64,000 nt of DNA from Streptomyces sp. NBC_01478 (lineage in GTDB: Bacteria > Actinomycetota > Actinomycetes > Streptomycetales > Streptomycetaceae): contig NZ_CP109444.1 of NCBI RefSeq assembly GCF_036227225.1, positions 7,235,501-7,299,500 of the forward strand. The letters run 5' to 3'. Numbering within the stretch: the first letter of the stretch is position 1; every line of letters begins with the position of its first letter. The position numbers and the translations under genes are program-made. Below the pieces are notes generated by a model, which searched no databases, was not told the origin of the DNA, and saw nothing but the letters and a program-made list of their open reading frames with translations. This document shows, piece after piece, positions 34,089-42,018 of this stretch.

Positions 34089-35165
34089 CTACTTGCTGAT
34101 GTCCTCGGCGAGTTGGAGGACGACCAGGCGCGCGGCGGTCGGGCCCGCGTTGAGGTACCAGGGGTCGTCGTCCACCTTCACCGCGTGCCCGGTCCTGACC
34201 GCCGACATCGACTTCCACAGCGGTCCGGCCAGCACTCCCCCAGAGGGGGTACCCCCAGCCGCGTCGGTCTTGTCGGCGTCGCCCTGCACGGAGTAGAAGA
34301 TCCAGTCACCGTCGGCCTTGTCGATGCTCTCTGCGCCGATGTCCTCCGAAATCGCCTTGAACTGCTGGGACTTGGGCCGGTCGAGGCCCATGTCGACGGC
34401 GATGGAACCGGTGAAGGAGGAGACGCCGAACATCCGGGTCCGGCCGGGCGTGAACCGCAGCATCGACACCGAGGTCTTCGACAGCGCCTCGCCCTTCTCG
34501 TGCGCGTCCTCGACGATCCCGTCGAGCAGCTCCTGCGCCTGCTCGCCCTTGCCGATCGCGTCGCCGACGAGGAGGAGGTCGCGCTTCCAGTTGATGCCGT
34601 TGCCCGCGGTGATGACGGTCGGCGCGATCTTCGACAGCTTGGGGTAGAGGTCGCCGAGCGAGTCGTTGGCGAGGATCAGGTCGGGCTTGGCGGCGGCGAG
34701 CGTCTCCAGGTTGGGCGCCTGGCGCGTGCCCGCGTCCGTCATCGCGGCGAGCTTCGCCTTGTCGGCGGGGAAGGCGTCCGCGAGGTAGTCGGGCACGAGT
34801 CCGGCGTTGTCGGCGCGGGTGGTGGCCGTCGGGACGGTGCCGAGGGTGAGCAGGTCGTCGAGCTGTCCGGTGCTCAGCACGGCGATCTTCGTGGGCTTCG
34901 CCTTGATCGTCGTCCTGCCCTCGAAGTGCGTGACGGTACGCGGGAAGGTCCCGTCGGTGTCGGTGTCCGACCCCATCCCGGTCTCCAGGGTGCTCGGCGC
35001 GGCGGCCGGCCCCTCCGAGGCACCGATCACCTTGTTCTGCTGCCCGTCACCCGCCTTCTCGGCATCGTTGTCGGACGACGACGAGCACCCGGCCAGCAAC
35101 CCCCCGACGACGGTCACGGCGGCCACCGCCGTGACAGCCTTCCTCTTGAACGCGCGCACTGTCAC
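34089..35165 (-). CDS. iron-siderophore substrate-binding lipoprotein
   Basis: The protein has 358 residues. The lipobox LLAGC is near residue 25, followed by a Ser/Asp linker. The FepB/FhuD-like fold is seen as KPTKIAVLSTGQLDDLLTLG, APNLETLAAAKPDLILAND and WYLNAGPTAARLVVLQLAED. It captures ferric siderophore outside the membrane. Near residues 303-311 the protein contains GGTPSGGV, encoded by a small palindrome (34235-34258) that looks like an in-frame insertion. A DmdR/IdeR-type iron box lies about 22 bases upstream of GTG 35165. Confidence 0.92.
   Translation of the reverse strand: MTVRAFKRKAVTAVAAVTVVGGLLAGCSSSSDNDAEKAGDGQQNKVIGASEGPAAAPSTLETGMGSDTDTDGTFPRTVTHFEGRTTIKAKPTKIAVLSTGQLDDLLTLGTVPTATTRADNAGLVPDYLADAFPADKAKLAAMTDAGTRQAPNLETLAAAKPDLILANDSLGDLYPKLSKIAPTVITAGNGINWKRDLLLVGDAIGKGEQAQELLDGIVEDAHEKGEALSKTSVSMLRFTPGRTRMFGVSSFTGSIAVDMGLDRPKSQQFKAISEDIGAESIDKADGDWIFYSVQGDADKTDAAGGTPSGGVLAGPLWKSMSAVRTGHAVKVDDDPWYLNAGPTAARLVVLQLAEDISK
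34235..34258. repeat. 24-bp palindromic insertion inside the binding-protein gene
   Basis: The sequence combines CCCCCAGAGGGGG and GGGGGTACCCCC, overlapping on the G-run. It is 24 bp, a multiple of three, and keeps the frame, adding about eight residues (GGTPSGGV). Confidence 0.5.
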
Positions 35166-35186
35166 TGTCTCTCCGATCAAAACTGG

Positions 35187-35205
35187 CCAGGTAAGGCTTA
35201 CCTTA
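35187..35205 (-). promoter_or_regulatory. iron box (DmdR/IdeR-type operator)
   Basis: The 19-bp site around AGGTAAGGCTTACCTTA matches about 15 of 19 positions of the consensus TTAGGTTAGGCTAACCTAA. It lies 22 bases upstream of the siderophore-binding gene and overlaps the 3' end of the AraC gene. Repression by iron-loaded DmdR is expected. Confidence 0.8.
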
Positions 35206-36160
35206 ACTTGCCGTCGGAGTGGGTGGAGCGGGGGGTTCCGCCGGGCCGGCGCCCCGCATCGGCCCCGCCCCGCAGCCGTACCGCGTCCTGCCCCGGCGGC
35301 CTGCCGAAGGCACGGCGGTATTCGCGGCTGAACTGCGACGCGCTGTCGTAACCGACCGCGAAACCGATGTCGGCGACATCCTCCGCGCTGCTCATCAGCA
35401 GCAGCCGGGCCTCCTGGAGGCGGATCCGCTTCTGGTACTGGATCGGGGTCAGCGCGGTCACCGCGCGGAAGTGCCGGTGGAAGGGGGAGGCGCTCATTCC
35501 GGCGAGCCGGGCCAGGTCGTCGACGCGCAGGGTTTCCGTGTGGTGGTCGCGGATCCAGTGAATCGCCCTGCTGATATGGGTGAGTTGACTGTCGGCCAGC
35601 CCGATCTGCCGTACCAGCGCGCCCTGTTCACCGGTGATCAGCCGCCACAGGATCTCCTTCTCGATCAACGGCCCGAGCACCCGCGCGTCGCCGGGCCGGT
35701 CGAGCAGCCGTAGCAAACGCACGGCCGCGTCGAGGAGTTCGGCGGGCGCGTCGCACACGGCGAGGCCGTGCGGGGCCGAGCGGCGGGGGAGGGGGAGTGT
35801 GCCGGAGTCCGCGTCGAGGAGCAGTGCGGCGATCTTCGCGGGTTCGAGGGCCAGCCCGCAGGCGAGGAAGGGGGCCTGTGGGGTGGCGTGCGTGTAGTGG
35901 CCGCCGACCGGCAGGTCCACCGAGACGACCAGGTACTGCCCGGCCCCGTAGTCGTGGACACGGTCGCCCAGGATCAGGCGCTTCGAGCCCTGCGCGACGA
36001 TCGCCAGCACCGGGCGCGCGAGGCTCGCGCTCGGCGCCTCCGGCCGGTCGGCCCGGGTCAGCATCAGACCCTCGACGGCGAGGGGCGTGCGGGGCGCGTG
36101 CCGGTCGATCAGGGCGCGGAGTTCGGTCAGAAGCGCGGGTTCGGATGAGGGCGGGGACAC
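35198..36160 (-). CDS. AraC-family regulator with an AraC_N effector domain
   Basis: The protein has 320 residues. Residues about 20-170 form the N-terminal effector domain (LARPVLAIVAQGSKRLILGD), and the last 110 form two helix-turn-helices (LRVDDLARLAGMSASPFHRHF and DIGFAVGYDSASQFSREYRRAFG). This subfamily (as in E. coli YqhC) often controls a divergent aldo/keto reductase or alcohol dehydrogenase gene, and here an aldo/keto reductase gene begins 162 bp away divergently. GTG 36160 or 36175 may be the start; neither has a strong ribosome site. Its stop codon lies within the iron box of the next operon. Confidence 0.9.
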   Translation of the reverse strand: MSPPSSEPALLTELRALIDRHAPRTPLAVEGLMLTRADRPEAPSASLARPVLAIVAQGSKRLILGDRVHDYGAGQYLVVSVDLPVGGHYTHATPQAPFLACGLALEPAKIAALLLDADSGTLPLPRRSAPHGLAVCDAPAELLDAAVRLLRLLDRPGDARVLGPLIEKEILWRLITGEQGALVRQIGLADSQLTHISRAIHWIRDHHTETLRVDDLARLAGMSASPFHRHFRAVTALTPIQYQKRIRLQEARLLLMSSAEDVADIGFAVGYDSASQFSREYRRAFGRPPGQDAVRLRGGADAGRRPGGTPRSTHSDGKLR

Positions 36161-36322
36161 GTTCGATCCAAGCACCGGGACGGGCCGCCCGCAACCGTCC
36201 GTCCGTACGGCAGATCGACAGGATCGTGCAAGCGGGCGGTGGGATCGCTCTAACAAGTTCCCTGGTCAGAGTGGTGTCCTTGAGGAGTCGGTTTTCCATC
36301 CACCTCCCCTCAGGAGCATTTC

Positions 36323-37405
36323 ATGGCACTCGACTCGTACGTCGGTCTCGGCCGCAGCGGCCTCAAGGTGAGCCCCTTCTGCCTCGGCGCGATGAACTTC
36401 GGCGAGGACGGCGGCTTCGGCTGCGGCGTCGAGGAGTCGGAGCGGATCCTCCGGACCTACCTCGACCGCGGCGGCAACTTCGTCGACACCGCGAACTTCT
36501 ACACGAACGGCCACTCGGAGGCCATCCTCGGCGACTTCCTCGCCGCCCACCCCGGCCTGCGCGACCGACTGGTCCTGGCCACCAAGTTCTACGGCAACCT
36601 CCACCTCGGCGACCCCAACGGCGGCGGCGCGAGCCGCAAGGCGATCATCGGCCAGTTGGAGGACTCGCTGCGCCGCCTCCGCACCGACTACATCGACCTG
36701 TACTGGCTGCACAACCACGACCGCTCCACCCCGGTCGAGGAGACCCTGCGCACCCTGGACGACCTGGTGACGGCGGGCAAGATCCGCTACGTCGGGTTCT
36801 CCGACACCCCGGCCTGGTTCACCGCCAAGGCCCACACGACGGCACTGCTGCGCGACTGGAGCCCGGTCACCGCACTCCAGTTGGAGTACTCGCTCCTGGA
36901 ACGCACCATCGAGGGCGAGTTGATCCCGCTGGCCCGGGACGCCGGGATGGGCGTCCTGCCCTGGAGCCCCCTCAAGAGCGGCTTCCTGTCCGGGAAATAC
37001 ACGCGTGACCACTCAACTCCCGCCGACACCAGGCGCTCTGCGGTCCTCGGCGCCCCAACTGACGCCCAGTTCACGGTGATCGACGCGCTCGCCGAGGTCG
37101 CGGAGCAGGCGGGCGCGACCTCCGCCGCCGTAGCCCTGTCCTGGGTACAGTCCCGCCCCGGCATCACCTCCACCCTCATCGGCCCCCGCACCCTGGCCCA
37201 TCTCGAAGCCAACCTCGCGGCCCTGGACCTGCGCCTCACCCCGGCCCAGACGGCCACGCTCGACGAGGTGTCCACGCCCACCCTCAACTTCCCCCACGAC
37301 CTCAACCGGCAGGTGGGCGACATGCTCAAGTACGCGGGGGCGACGGTGGACGGGGTGGCCAGTGCGGTGTATCCGCCGTTGGCGGCGAGTGCGGCGCGGT
37401 ATTGA
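36323..37405 (+). CDS. aldo/keto reductase
   Basis: The protein has 360 residues and the AKR barrel motifs. The catalytic tetrad is visible: Asp in VDTANFYTNG with the following Tyr, Lys in LATKFYG, and His in YWLHNHD. The C-terminal NADPH loop reads SWVQSRPGITSTLIGPR. It reduces aldehydes or ketones with NADPH; the physiological substrate is not evident. A strong CAGGAG lies seven bases before the ATG. It is divergent from the AraC gene, the likely regulator, by analogy with YqhC-controlled genes. Confidence 0.92.
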   Translation: MALDSYVGLGRSGLKVSPFCLGAMNFGEDGGFGCGVEESERILRTYLDRGGNFVDTANFYTNGHSEAILGDFLAAHPGLRDRLVLATKFYGNLHLGDPNGGGASRKAIIGQLEDSLRRLRTDYIDLYWLHNHDRSTPVEETLRTLDDLVTAGKIRYVGFSDTPAWFTAKAHTTALLRDWSPVTALQLEYSLLERTIEGELIPLARDAGMGVLPWSPLKSGFLSGKYTRDHSTPADTRRSAVLGAPTDAQFTVIDALAEVAEQAGATSAAVALSWVQSRPGITSTLIGPRTLAHLEANLAALDLRLTPAQTATLDEVSTPTLNFPHDLNRQVGDMLKYAGATVDGVASAVYPPLAASAARY

Positions 37406-37473
37406 GGCCGGGCTGTCAGGGGGTGCAACTCCGTTGCGCGAAACGGCATTTCATGGCCTCCGCGGGTGGTCGG

Positions 37474-37479
37474 TACGGT
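37474..37479 (+). promoter_or_regulatory. -10 box of a leaderless amidase promoter
   Basis: TACGGT is followed by seven bases and then ATG 37487, which has no ribosome site of its own. Confidence 0.45.
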
Positions 37480-37486
37480 CGGATCC

Positions 37487-38956
37487 ATGGAGCTCACGGA
37501 GCGGAATCCGCAGAATTTTCCGACGGCCGGGGAACTCGCCGCCGCCCTGCGCGCCGGTGAGGTGACCTCGGCGGAACTGACCGACGAGGCGATCACCCGT
37601 ATCGAGCGGCACGACAAGGCGATCAACGCGATCTGCGTACCGGACTTCGACCGCGCACGGGCCGCCGCGCTCGCCGCCGACCGGGCCCGCGCCCGCGGCG
37701 AGGACCGGCCGCTGCTCGGCATCCCGGTCACGGTCAAGGAGTCGTACGACATCGCGGGGCTGCCCACGACCTGGGGCATGCCGCAGCACCGCGGTCATGT
37801 GCCGGCCGAGGACGCGGTGCAGGTGGCACGGCTCAAGGACGCCGGCGCGGTGGTGCTCGGCAAGACCAATGTGCCGTTGGGGCTGCAGGACGTGCAGAGC
37901 TTCAACGAGATCTACGGCACCACCAACAACCCCTGGGATCACGGTCGTACGCCGGGGGGCTCCTCCGGCGGATCGGCGGCGGCCCTGGCGTCCGGGTTCG
38001 GCGCGCTGTCCATCGGGTCCGACATCGGCGGTTCGCTGCGCACCCCCGCGCACTTCTGCGGGGTCTACGCGCACAAACCGACGCTCGGGCTGGCGGCGAG
38101 CCGCGGCATGGTCCCGCCGACCGCGCCGGCGTTCCCGGCCGAACTCGATCTCGCCGTCGTCGGCCCGATGGCCCGCACGGCCCGCGACCTCACGCTCCTG
38201 CTCGACGTCATGGCCGGCCCTGACCCGCTGACCTTCGGTGTGGCGTACGACGTGACGCTGCCGCCCGCGCGCCACGAGCGGCTCCGCGACTTCCGGGTCC
38301 TGGTCATCGAGGACCATCCGTTCCTGCCGACCGGGTCCGCGGTGCGGGCGGGCGTGAACCGGGTGGCCGACGCGCTCACCGACGGCGGGGCCCACGTCGA
38401 ACGGCACACGCCACTCCTGCCCGACCTGACCGAAGCCGCGCTGGTCTACACACGGTTGCTGTTCTCCGGCGCCGCCGCACGCCTTCCCGTCGAGGTGTAC
38501 GAGCAGGTGCGCACCCACGCCGCCGGACTGGGCGCGGACGACCGGAGTCTCGAAGCGGCACGGCTGCGCGCCATGGTGTCGAGCCACCGCGACTGGATCG
38601 AGGCGAACGACCGTCGCGAGCTGCACCGTCACGGCTGGCGGCAGCTCTTCGGCGCGTACGACGCCGTGGTGTGTCCGGTGACGCCCACTCCCGCGTTCCC
38701 GCACGACCACCACCCCGACTCGATGACACGCCGGCTCGACATCGACGGCGTGGCACATCCGTACCTCGACCAGCTCGTGTGGGCCGGCCTGGCCACCATG
38801 CCCGGCCTGCCCGCCACCGCCGTACCGGCGGGCCACTCACCCGAGGAGCTCCCGGTGGGGGTGCAGATCGTCGGCCCGATGTTCGAGGACCGCACTCCGC
38901 TGCGGCTCGCCGAACTGCTGGAGGAGAGGATGGGTGGTTTTCGGGCGCCGGTGTAG
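37487..38956 (+). CDS. amidase (amidase signature family)
   Basis: The protein has 489 residues. The Ser-cisSer-Lys triad is complete: Lys in IPVTVKESYDIAG, and the two Ser in the signature TPGGSSGGSAAALASG followed by GSDIGGSLRTPAHFCG. The family hydrolyses carboxamides, from short amides to aryl- and cyclic amides; the substrate range cannot be read. The protein is cytoplasmic, with no signal peptide. ATG 37487 is preferred because a -10 box lies seven bases upstream. Downstream is a 168-bp gap before msrA. Confidence 0.92.
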   Translation: MELTERNPQNFPTAGELAAALRAGEVTSAELTDEAITRIERHDKAINAICVPDFDRARAAALAADRARARGEDRPLLGIPVTVKESYDIAGLPTTWGMPQHRGHVPAEDAVQVARLKDAGAVVLGKTNVPLGLQDVQSFNEIYGTTNNPWDHGRTPGGSSGGSAAALASGFGALSIGSDIGGSLRTPAHFCGVYAHKPTLGLAASRGMVPPTAPAFPAELDLAVVGPMARTARDLTLLLDVMAGPDPLTFGVAYDVTLPPARHERLRDFRVLVIEDHPFLPTGSAVRAGVNRVADALTDGGAHVERHTPLLPDLTEAALVYTRLLFSGAAARLPVEVYEQVRTHAAGLGADDRSLEAARLRAMVSSHRDWIEANDRRELHRHGWRQLFGAYDAVVCPVTPTPAFPHDHHPDSMTRRLDIDGVAHPYLDQLVWAGLATMPGLPATAVPAGHSPEELPVGVQIVGPMFEDRTPLRLAELLEERMGGFRAPV

Positions 38957-39124
38957 GGCGTACCGGGGACCGGAGGACCGGGAGGAGCAGGTCGGTCGCG
39001 GAATCGCACGGAACCTTCGAACGTTGAGCACACTGGGCAGGGGACACCGGTGCGGTACGAGCCGGTGACCGAGCTGCCCGAGTGATCGAGCTGATCAACA
39101 GCCGACGGATATTGGAGGGTCGCA

Positions 39125-39637
39125 ATGGCTGCGCAGACGCAGAGGGCCGTGCTGGCGGGCGGATGCTTCTGGGGGATGGAGGAGCTGGTCCGCCGGCTCC
39201 CGGGCGTGACGGCGACCCGGGTCGGCTACACCGGCGGAGACGTGCCGAACGCGACGTACCGGAACCACGGGACGCACGCGGAGGCCATCGAGATCCTCTT
39301 CGACCCGGAGCAGACCGACTACCGCGCGCTCCTGGAGTTCTTCTTCCAGATCCACGACCCGAGCACCAAGAACCGCCAGGGCAACGACATCGGCCTCAGC
39401 TACCGCTCGGCGATCTACTACGTCGACGACGAGCAGAAGCGCGTCGCCGAGGACACGATCGCGGACGTGGACGCGTCGGGCTTGTGGCCGGGCAAGGTCG
39501 TCACCGAGGTGGAGCCGGTGGGCCCCTTCTGGGAGGCCGAGCCGGAGCACCAGGACTACCTCCAGCGTTACCCGGACGGGTACACCTGCCACTTCCCCCG
39601 CCCGGGCTGGAAGCTGCCGGCTCGCGCGGAGGGCTGA
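39125..39637 (+). CDS. msrA: peptide methionine sulfoxide reductase MsrA (first copy)
   Basis: The protein has 170 residues. The catalytic Cys is in the signature [11 protein letters not shown], and family motifs [15 protein letters not shown] and [14 protein letters not shown] follow. It reduces the S epimer of methionine sulfoxide. Only one other Cys is present (DGYTCHF), near the C terminus, so recycling may use it or an outside thiol such as mycothiol. A strong TTGGAGGG lies about six bases before the ATG. A second, longer MsrA is encoded at 44280-44948. Confidence 0.93.
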   Translation: MAAQTQRAVLAGGCFWGMEELVRRLPGVTATRVGYTGGDVPNATYRNHGTHAEAIEILFDPEQTDYRALLEFFFQIHDPSTKNRQGNDIGLSYRSAIYYVDDEQKRVAEDTIADVDASGLWPGKVVTEVEPVGPFWEAEPEHQDYLQRYPDGYTCHFPRPGWKLPARAEG

Positions 39638-39728
39638 CGGCGCGGGTCCGGTCCTGTCCGGTCCCGTACGCGGTGTGCGCCCCCTCGACTTCGAGAGGGC
39701 GCACGCTCTGGCGAGGGGCACCGTGCGG

Positions 39729-40682
39729 CTAGCTGACGCCGTTCTTGGCGAACGTCCACACCGCGCGGGTGCCGGGGCCGACGGTGAGGGTCGAGTGACC
39801 GATCTGTTCCACGTGCCGGTCCTTCACGGGCCGGTTCAGTGACATGTCGACCTGCTGGTACCCCGCCTTCTCGCGCGGGACGACGTCGAACCGGATCGTG
39901 GTGCCGCCGCCCACCGCGACGACGCCACCGCCCGCCACGGTCCGGACGGTGAATCCGCCGGCCCGCAGCAGTGGCACGGTGTCGGCGAGGTCGCCCTCGG
40001 TGACCGCGAGGTGGACCGAGGTCACGTCTCGCATCAGGTGGGTGCGGTAGTCGTCGGAGAGATAGCGCTCCCGGCCGACGTCACCGGGGTAGCTCGGCGG
40101 CTCGGTGTTGCCGCGGGGATCGGCGAAGTACTCCGGCCGGTACTCCATCGCCCAGGCGTCGAAGGCGTCGTACTCGGTCGTGGTGAGGACGGCGTCGAAC
40201 CACGGCACGGGCACACCGTCACCGAAGTCCCGCGTCTGGAGAAAATCGACGGGGTCGGTGACCCCTTCGTCCTTCAGCCGCGCGGTGACCGTCGCCAGGT
40301 CTCCCGCCCGCTCGGTCGACAGACCGAGCCCGGCGGCACCGAGGGTGCCGTCCTGGCCCGGGACGTCGCCGACTCCGAACAGCTCCATGTAGGTCTCGCG
40401 GCCCATCAGATAGCGGCCGGTCCAGGTCTCCCCGCCGGTACCCGTCGTGGTGCGGACCTGGAAGTTCGCGAACTCCCGCAGATAGTCGGAGTGTTCGATC
40501 GCGTCGGCGGTCTCCCGGTCGAAGACTCCGAAGGAATGGTTGTAGAACAACAACTCCCGGTCGGAGGAGCCGCCCGAGGCCCGACCCCCCTCGGCCTGCG
40601 CGGTCCCCACCCCACCCCCGATCGCTCCGGCGAGGGCCACAGCGAGCACGATGATCATCCGTAGTGCGCGACGCATCAGCAT
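39729..40682 (-). CDS. secreted hypothetical protein, possibly DUF5829-like
   Basis: The protein has 317 residues. A signal peptide (residues 1-31, RRALRMIIVLAVALAGAIGG to TAQA) is followed by a soluble domain with LLFYNHSFGVFDRETADAIE and GRYLMGRETYMELFG. These motifs recall DUF5829, a glyoxalase-like fold; this match is from memory. Two similar halves may be present, as the later part carries IRFDVVPREKAGYQQVDMSL. Its function is unknown. ATG 40682 has TACGCT seven bases upstream. The frame is open far upstream, but that part overlaps another gene. Confidence 0.7.
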   Translation of the reverse strand: MLMRRALRMIIVLAVALAGAIGGGVGTAQAEGGRASGGSSDRELLFYNHSFGVFDRETADAIEHSDYLREFANFQVRTTTGTGGETWTGRYLMGRETYMELFGVGDVPGQDGTLGAAGLGLSTERAGDLATVTARLKDEGVTDPVDFLQTRDFGDGVPVPWFDAVLTTTEYDAFDAWAMEYRPEYFADPRGNTEPPSYPGDVGRERYLSDDYRTHLMRDVTSVHLAVTEGDLADTVPLLRAGGFTVRTVAGGGVVAVGGGTTIRFDVVPREKAGYQQVDMSLNRPVKDRHVEQIGHSTLTVGPGTRAVWTFAKNGVS

Positions 40683-40689
40683 GTGCGGG

Positions 40690-40695
40690 AGCGTA
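40690..40695 (-). promoter_or_regulatory. -10 box of a leaderless promoter
   Basis: On the minus strand TACGCT is followed by seven bases and then ATG 40682. Confidence 0.5.
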
Positions 40696-40811
40696 GGGCG
40701 GGAAGGGAGCGGCTGCCGGTCTTTCTGAACGAGGTCGAAATGCTTGACATGGGGGGATTGGTGAGGGGCTGGGTCTGGCCGCGGTACGGGAACGGCGCGC
40801 CGCACACGCCC

Positions 40812-40817
40812 TAGCCT
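40812..40817 (+). promoter_or_regulatory. -10 box of a leaderless promoter
   Basis: TAGCCT is followed by six bases and then ATG 40824. Confidence 0.5.
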
Positions 40818-40823
40818 TGGCCG

Positions 40824-41555
40824 ATGACCATCGGAAACCAGCCCCTTGACGACGCCGGCTCCGCTGGGCTGCCGCATCACCGGGCGCTGTTGGACGGCAC
40901 GGACTGGGCCTCGCTCGGCACGGCGAGAGGGGACGGCGGTTTCCTGCCGGCCGTCCTCACCCGGCTCCTCGACCCTGATCCCGCGGTGCAGACCGGTGCC
41001 CTCAGGGAGTTGGAGCCGGTGCACCACCAGGACAGCTTCTACGAGGCCACGGTCCCGGTGGCCCTGTACGTCGCGGCGATCCTCGCCCGCCCCACGACCT
41101 CCGCACGGGCAGCGCTTCCGGAGTGGCTCGGATCCCTCGCCTGGGAGGCCGACGACGAATGTGTCGCCATGGGGGAACGCCATTTCAACGGCGGCTACCT
41201 CGAGACCTATCCGGAGCTGCGCGCGTTCCGTGACCAGCGCCCCGCGTTCTACCGTGCCGTCTCCCCTTTCCTGGACCACGACGACCCGGCAGTGCGCGAC
41301 GCCGCGGTGATCGCCGCCCTCCCGATGACCGAGCATCCCGATCTCAACTGCCATCGGGGCGAGGTCGGGCAGCACGCCCGCCGTCTCCTGGCGACCAGCA
41401 CCAGTCGCCCCGATCGCGGCCGGGCTCTGGCCGTACTCAAGAAGTGGGGCGAGGACATCAGGGGCCTGGAGACCGCCGACGACATTGGCGCGGGCGACCG
41501 ACATGCCTCAGCCCGCAACGGGGTCGGGGGCTGCGTGGACGAGCCGCCGTTCTGA
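40824..41555 (+). CDS. hypothetical protein, possible HEAT-like helical repeats
   Basis: The protein has 243 residues and is mostly helical. Two short motifs with a shared pattern (LLDPDPAVQTGALREL and LDHDDPAVRDAAVIAAL) look like HEAT-type helical repeats, about 110 residues apart. No signal peptide, membrane helix or catalytic motif is seen. The last 25 residues are polar and look disordered. I cannot name the family, although similar proteins of unknown role are common in Streptomyces. The start follows a -10 box by six bases; the gene is divergent from the secreted hypothetical protein gene. Confidence 0.7.
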   Translation: MTIGNQPLDDAGSAGLPHHRALLDGTDWASLGTARGDGGFLPAVLTRLLDPDPAVQTGALRELEPVHHQDSFYEATVPVALYVAAILARPTTSARAALPEWLGSLAWEADDECVAMGERHFNGGYLETYPELRAFRDQRPAFYRAVSPFLDHDDPAVRDAAVIAALPMTEHPDLNCHRGEVGQHARRLLATSTSRPDRGRALAVLKKWGEDIRGLETADDIGAGDRHASARNGVGGCVDEPPF

Positions 41556-41615
41556 CCGCGTGGCCCGTCGCAACAAGCCTTCGCCACTACGGACCTTCGT
41601 CACAGCAAGCTTCCG

Positions 41616-41924
41616 TCACAACAGGCTTTCGTCCCGGACCACCCAGCCCGTGCCCAACTCACGGCGCAGCGCCTCCAGCGCGGTCCGCGCCTGCTGTTTG
41701 AAACGCTGTAGTTCTTCGTCGGACCACGGGGACGGGTCCGGCGGATAGTCCCAGTCGATCGACGACTGGTACCACGTGGACAGCCTCGCCAGTTCGGCTC
41801 GGGTGGCCGGGGTGATCGGCAGACGCTCCAGGTCGCAGGGGTAGCCGTAGGGGCTGGCCATGTCCTCCGGCCACAACGGAGTGTCTACGCCGGCCTCGAA
41901 GAAGAAGCGCAAGTGGTGGACCAT
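41616..41924 (-). CDS. small hypothetical protein
   Basis: The protein has 102 residues. It is compact and aromatic-rich (HLRFFFEAGVDTPLWPED, LSTWYQSSIDWDYPPDP), with a helical C-terminal half (SDEELQRFKQQARTALEALRRELG). No known domain is evident to me. AGAGGG lies six bases before ATG 41924; an upstream GTG at 41939 is in frame. Close upstream lies the 17-bp tandem repeat, so its promoter may overlap that array. Short imperfect repeats also occur around its stop codon (41568-41635). Confidence 0.6.
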   Translation of the reverse strand: MVHHLRFFFEAGVDTPLWPEDMASPYGYPCDLERLPITPATRAELARLSTWYQSSIDWDYPPDPSPWSDEELQRFKQQARTALEALRRELGTGWVVRDESLL

Positions 41925-41934
41925 GCCGCACCCT

Positions 41935-42013
41935 CTCACTCCCGCACCCCCCTCACTCCCGCACCCCCCTCACTCCCGCACCCCCCTCACTCCCGCACCC
42001 CCCTCACTCCCGT
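41935..42013. repeat. 17-bp tandem repeat (minisatellite), four full units and a part
   Basis: Units of CTCACTCCCGCACCCCC begin at 41935, 41952, 41969 and 41986, with a partial fifth from 42003. The units are identical. It lies between the 3' end of the PLP enzyme gene and the small hypothetical gene. Units without spacers exclude a CRISPR array. Confidence 0.9.
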
Positions 42014-42018
42014 ATCTC

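Noticed and set aside
38957..39124. A short upstream frame before msrA (GTG near 39050)
   Set aside because: About eleven codons with no ribosome site; too little to support a gene or leader peptide.
41935..42013. Possible CRISPR array or attachment site
   Set aside because: Perfect 17-bp units without spacers and no integrase or tRNA nearby.
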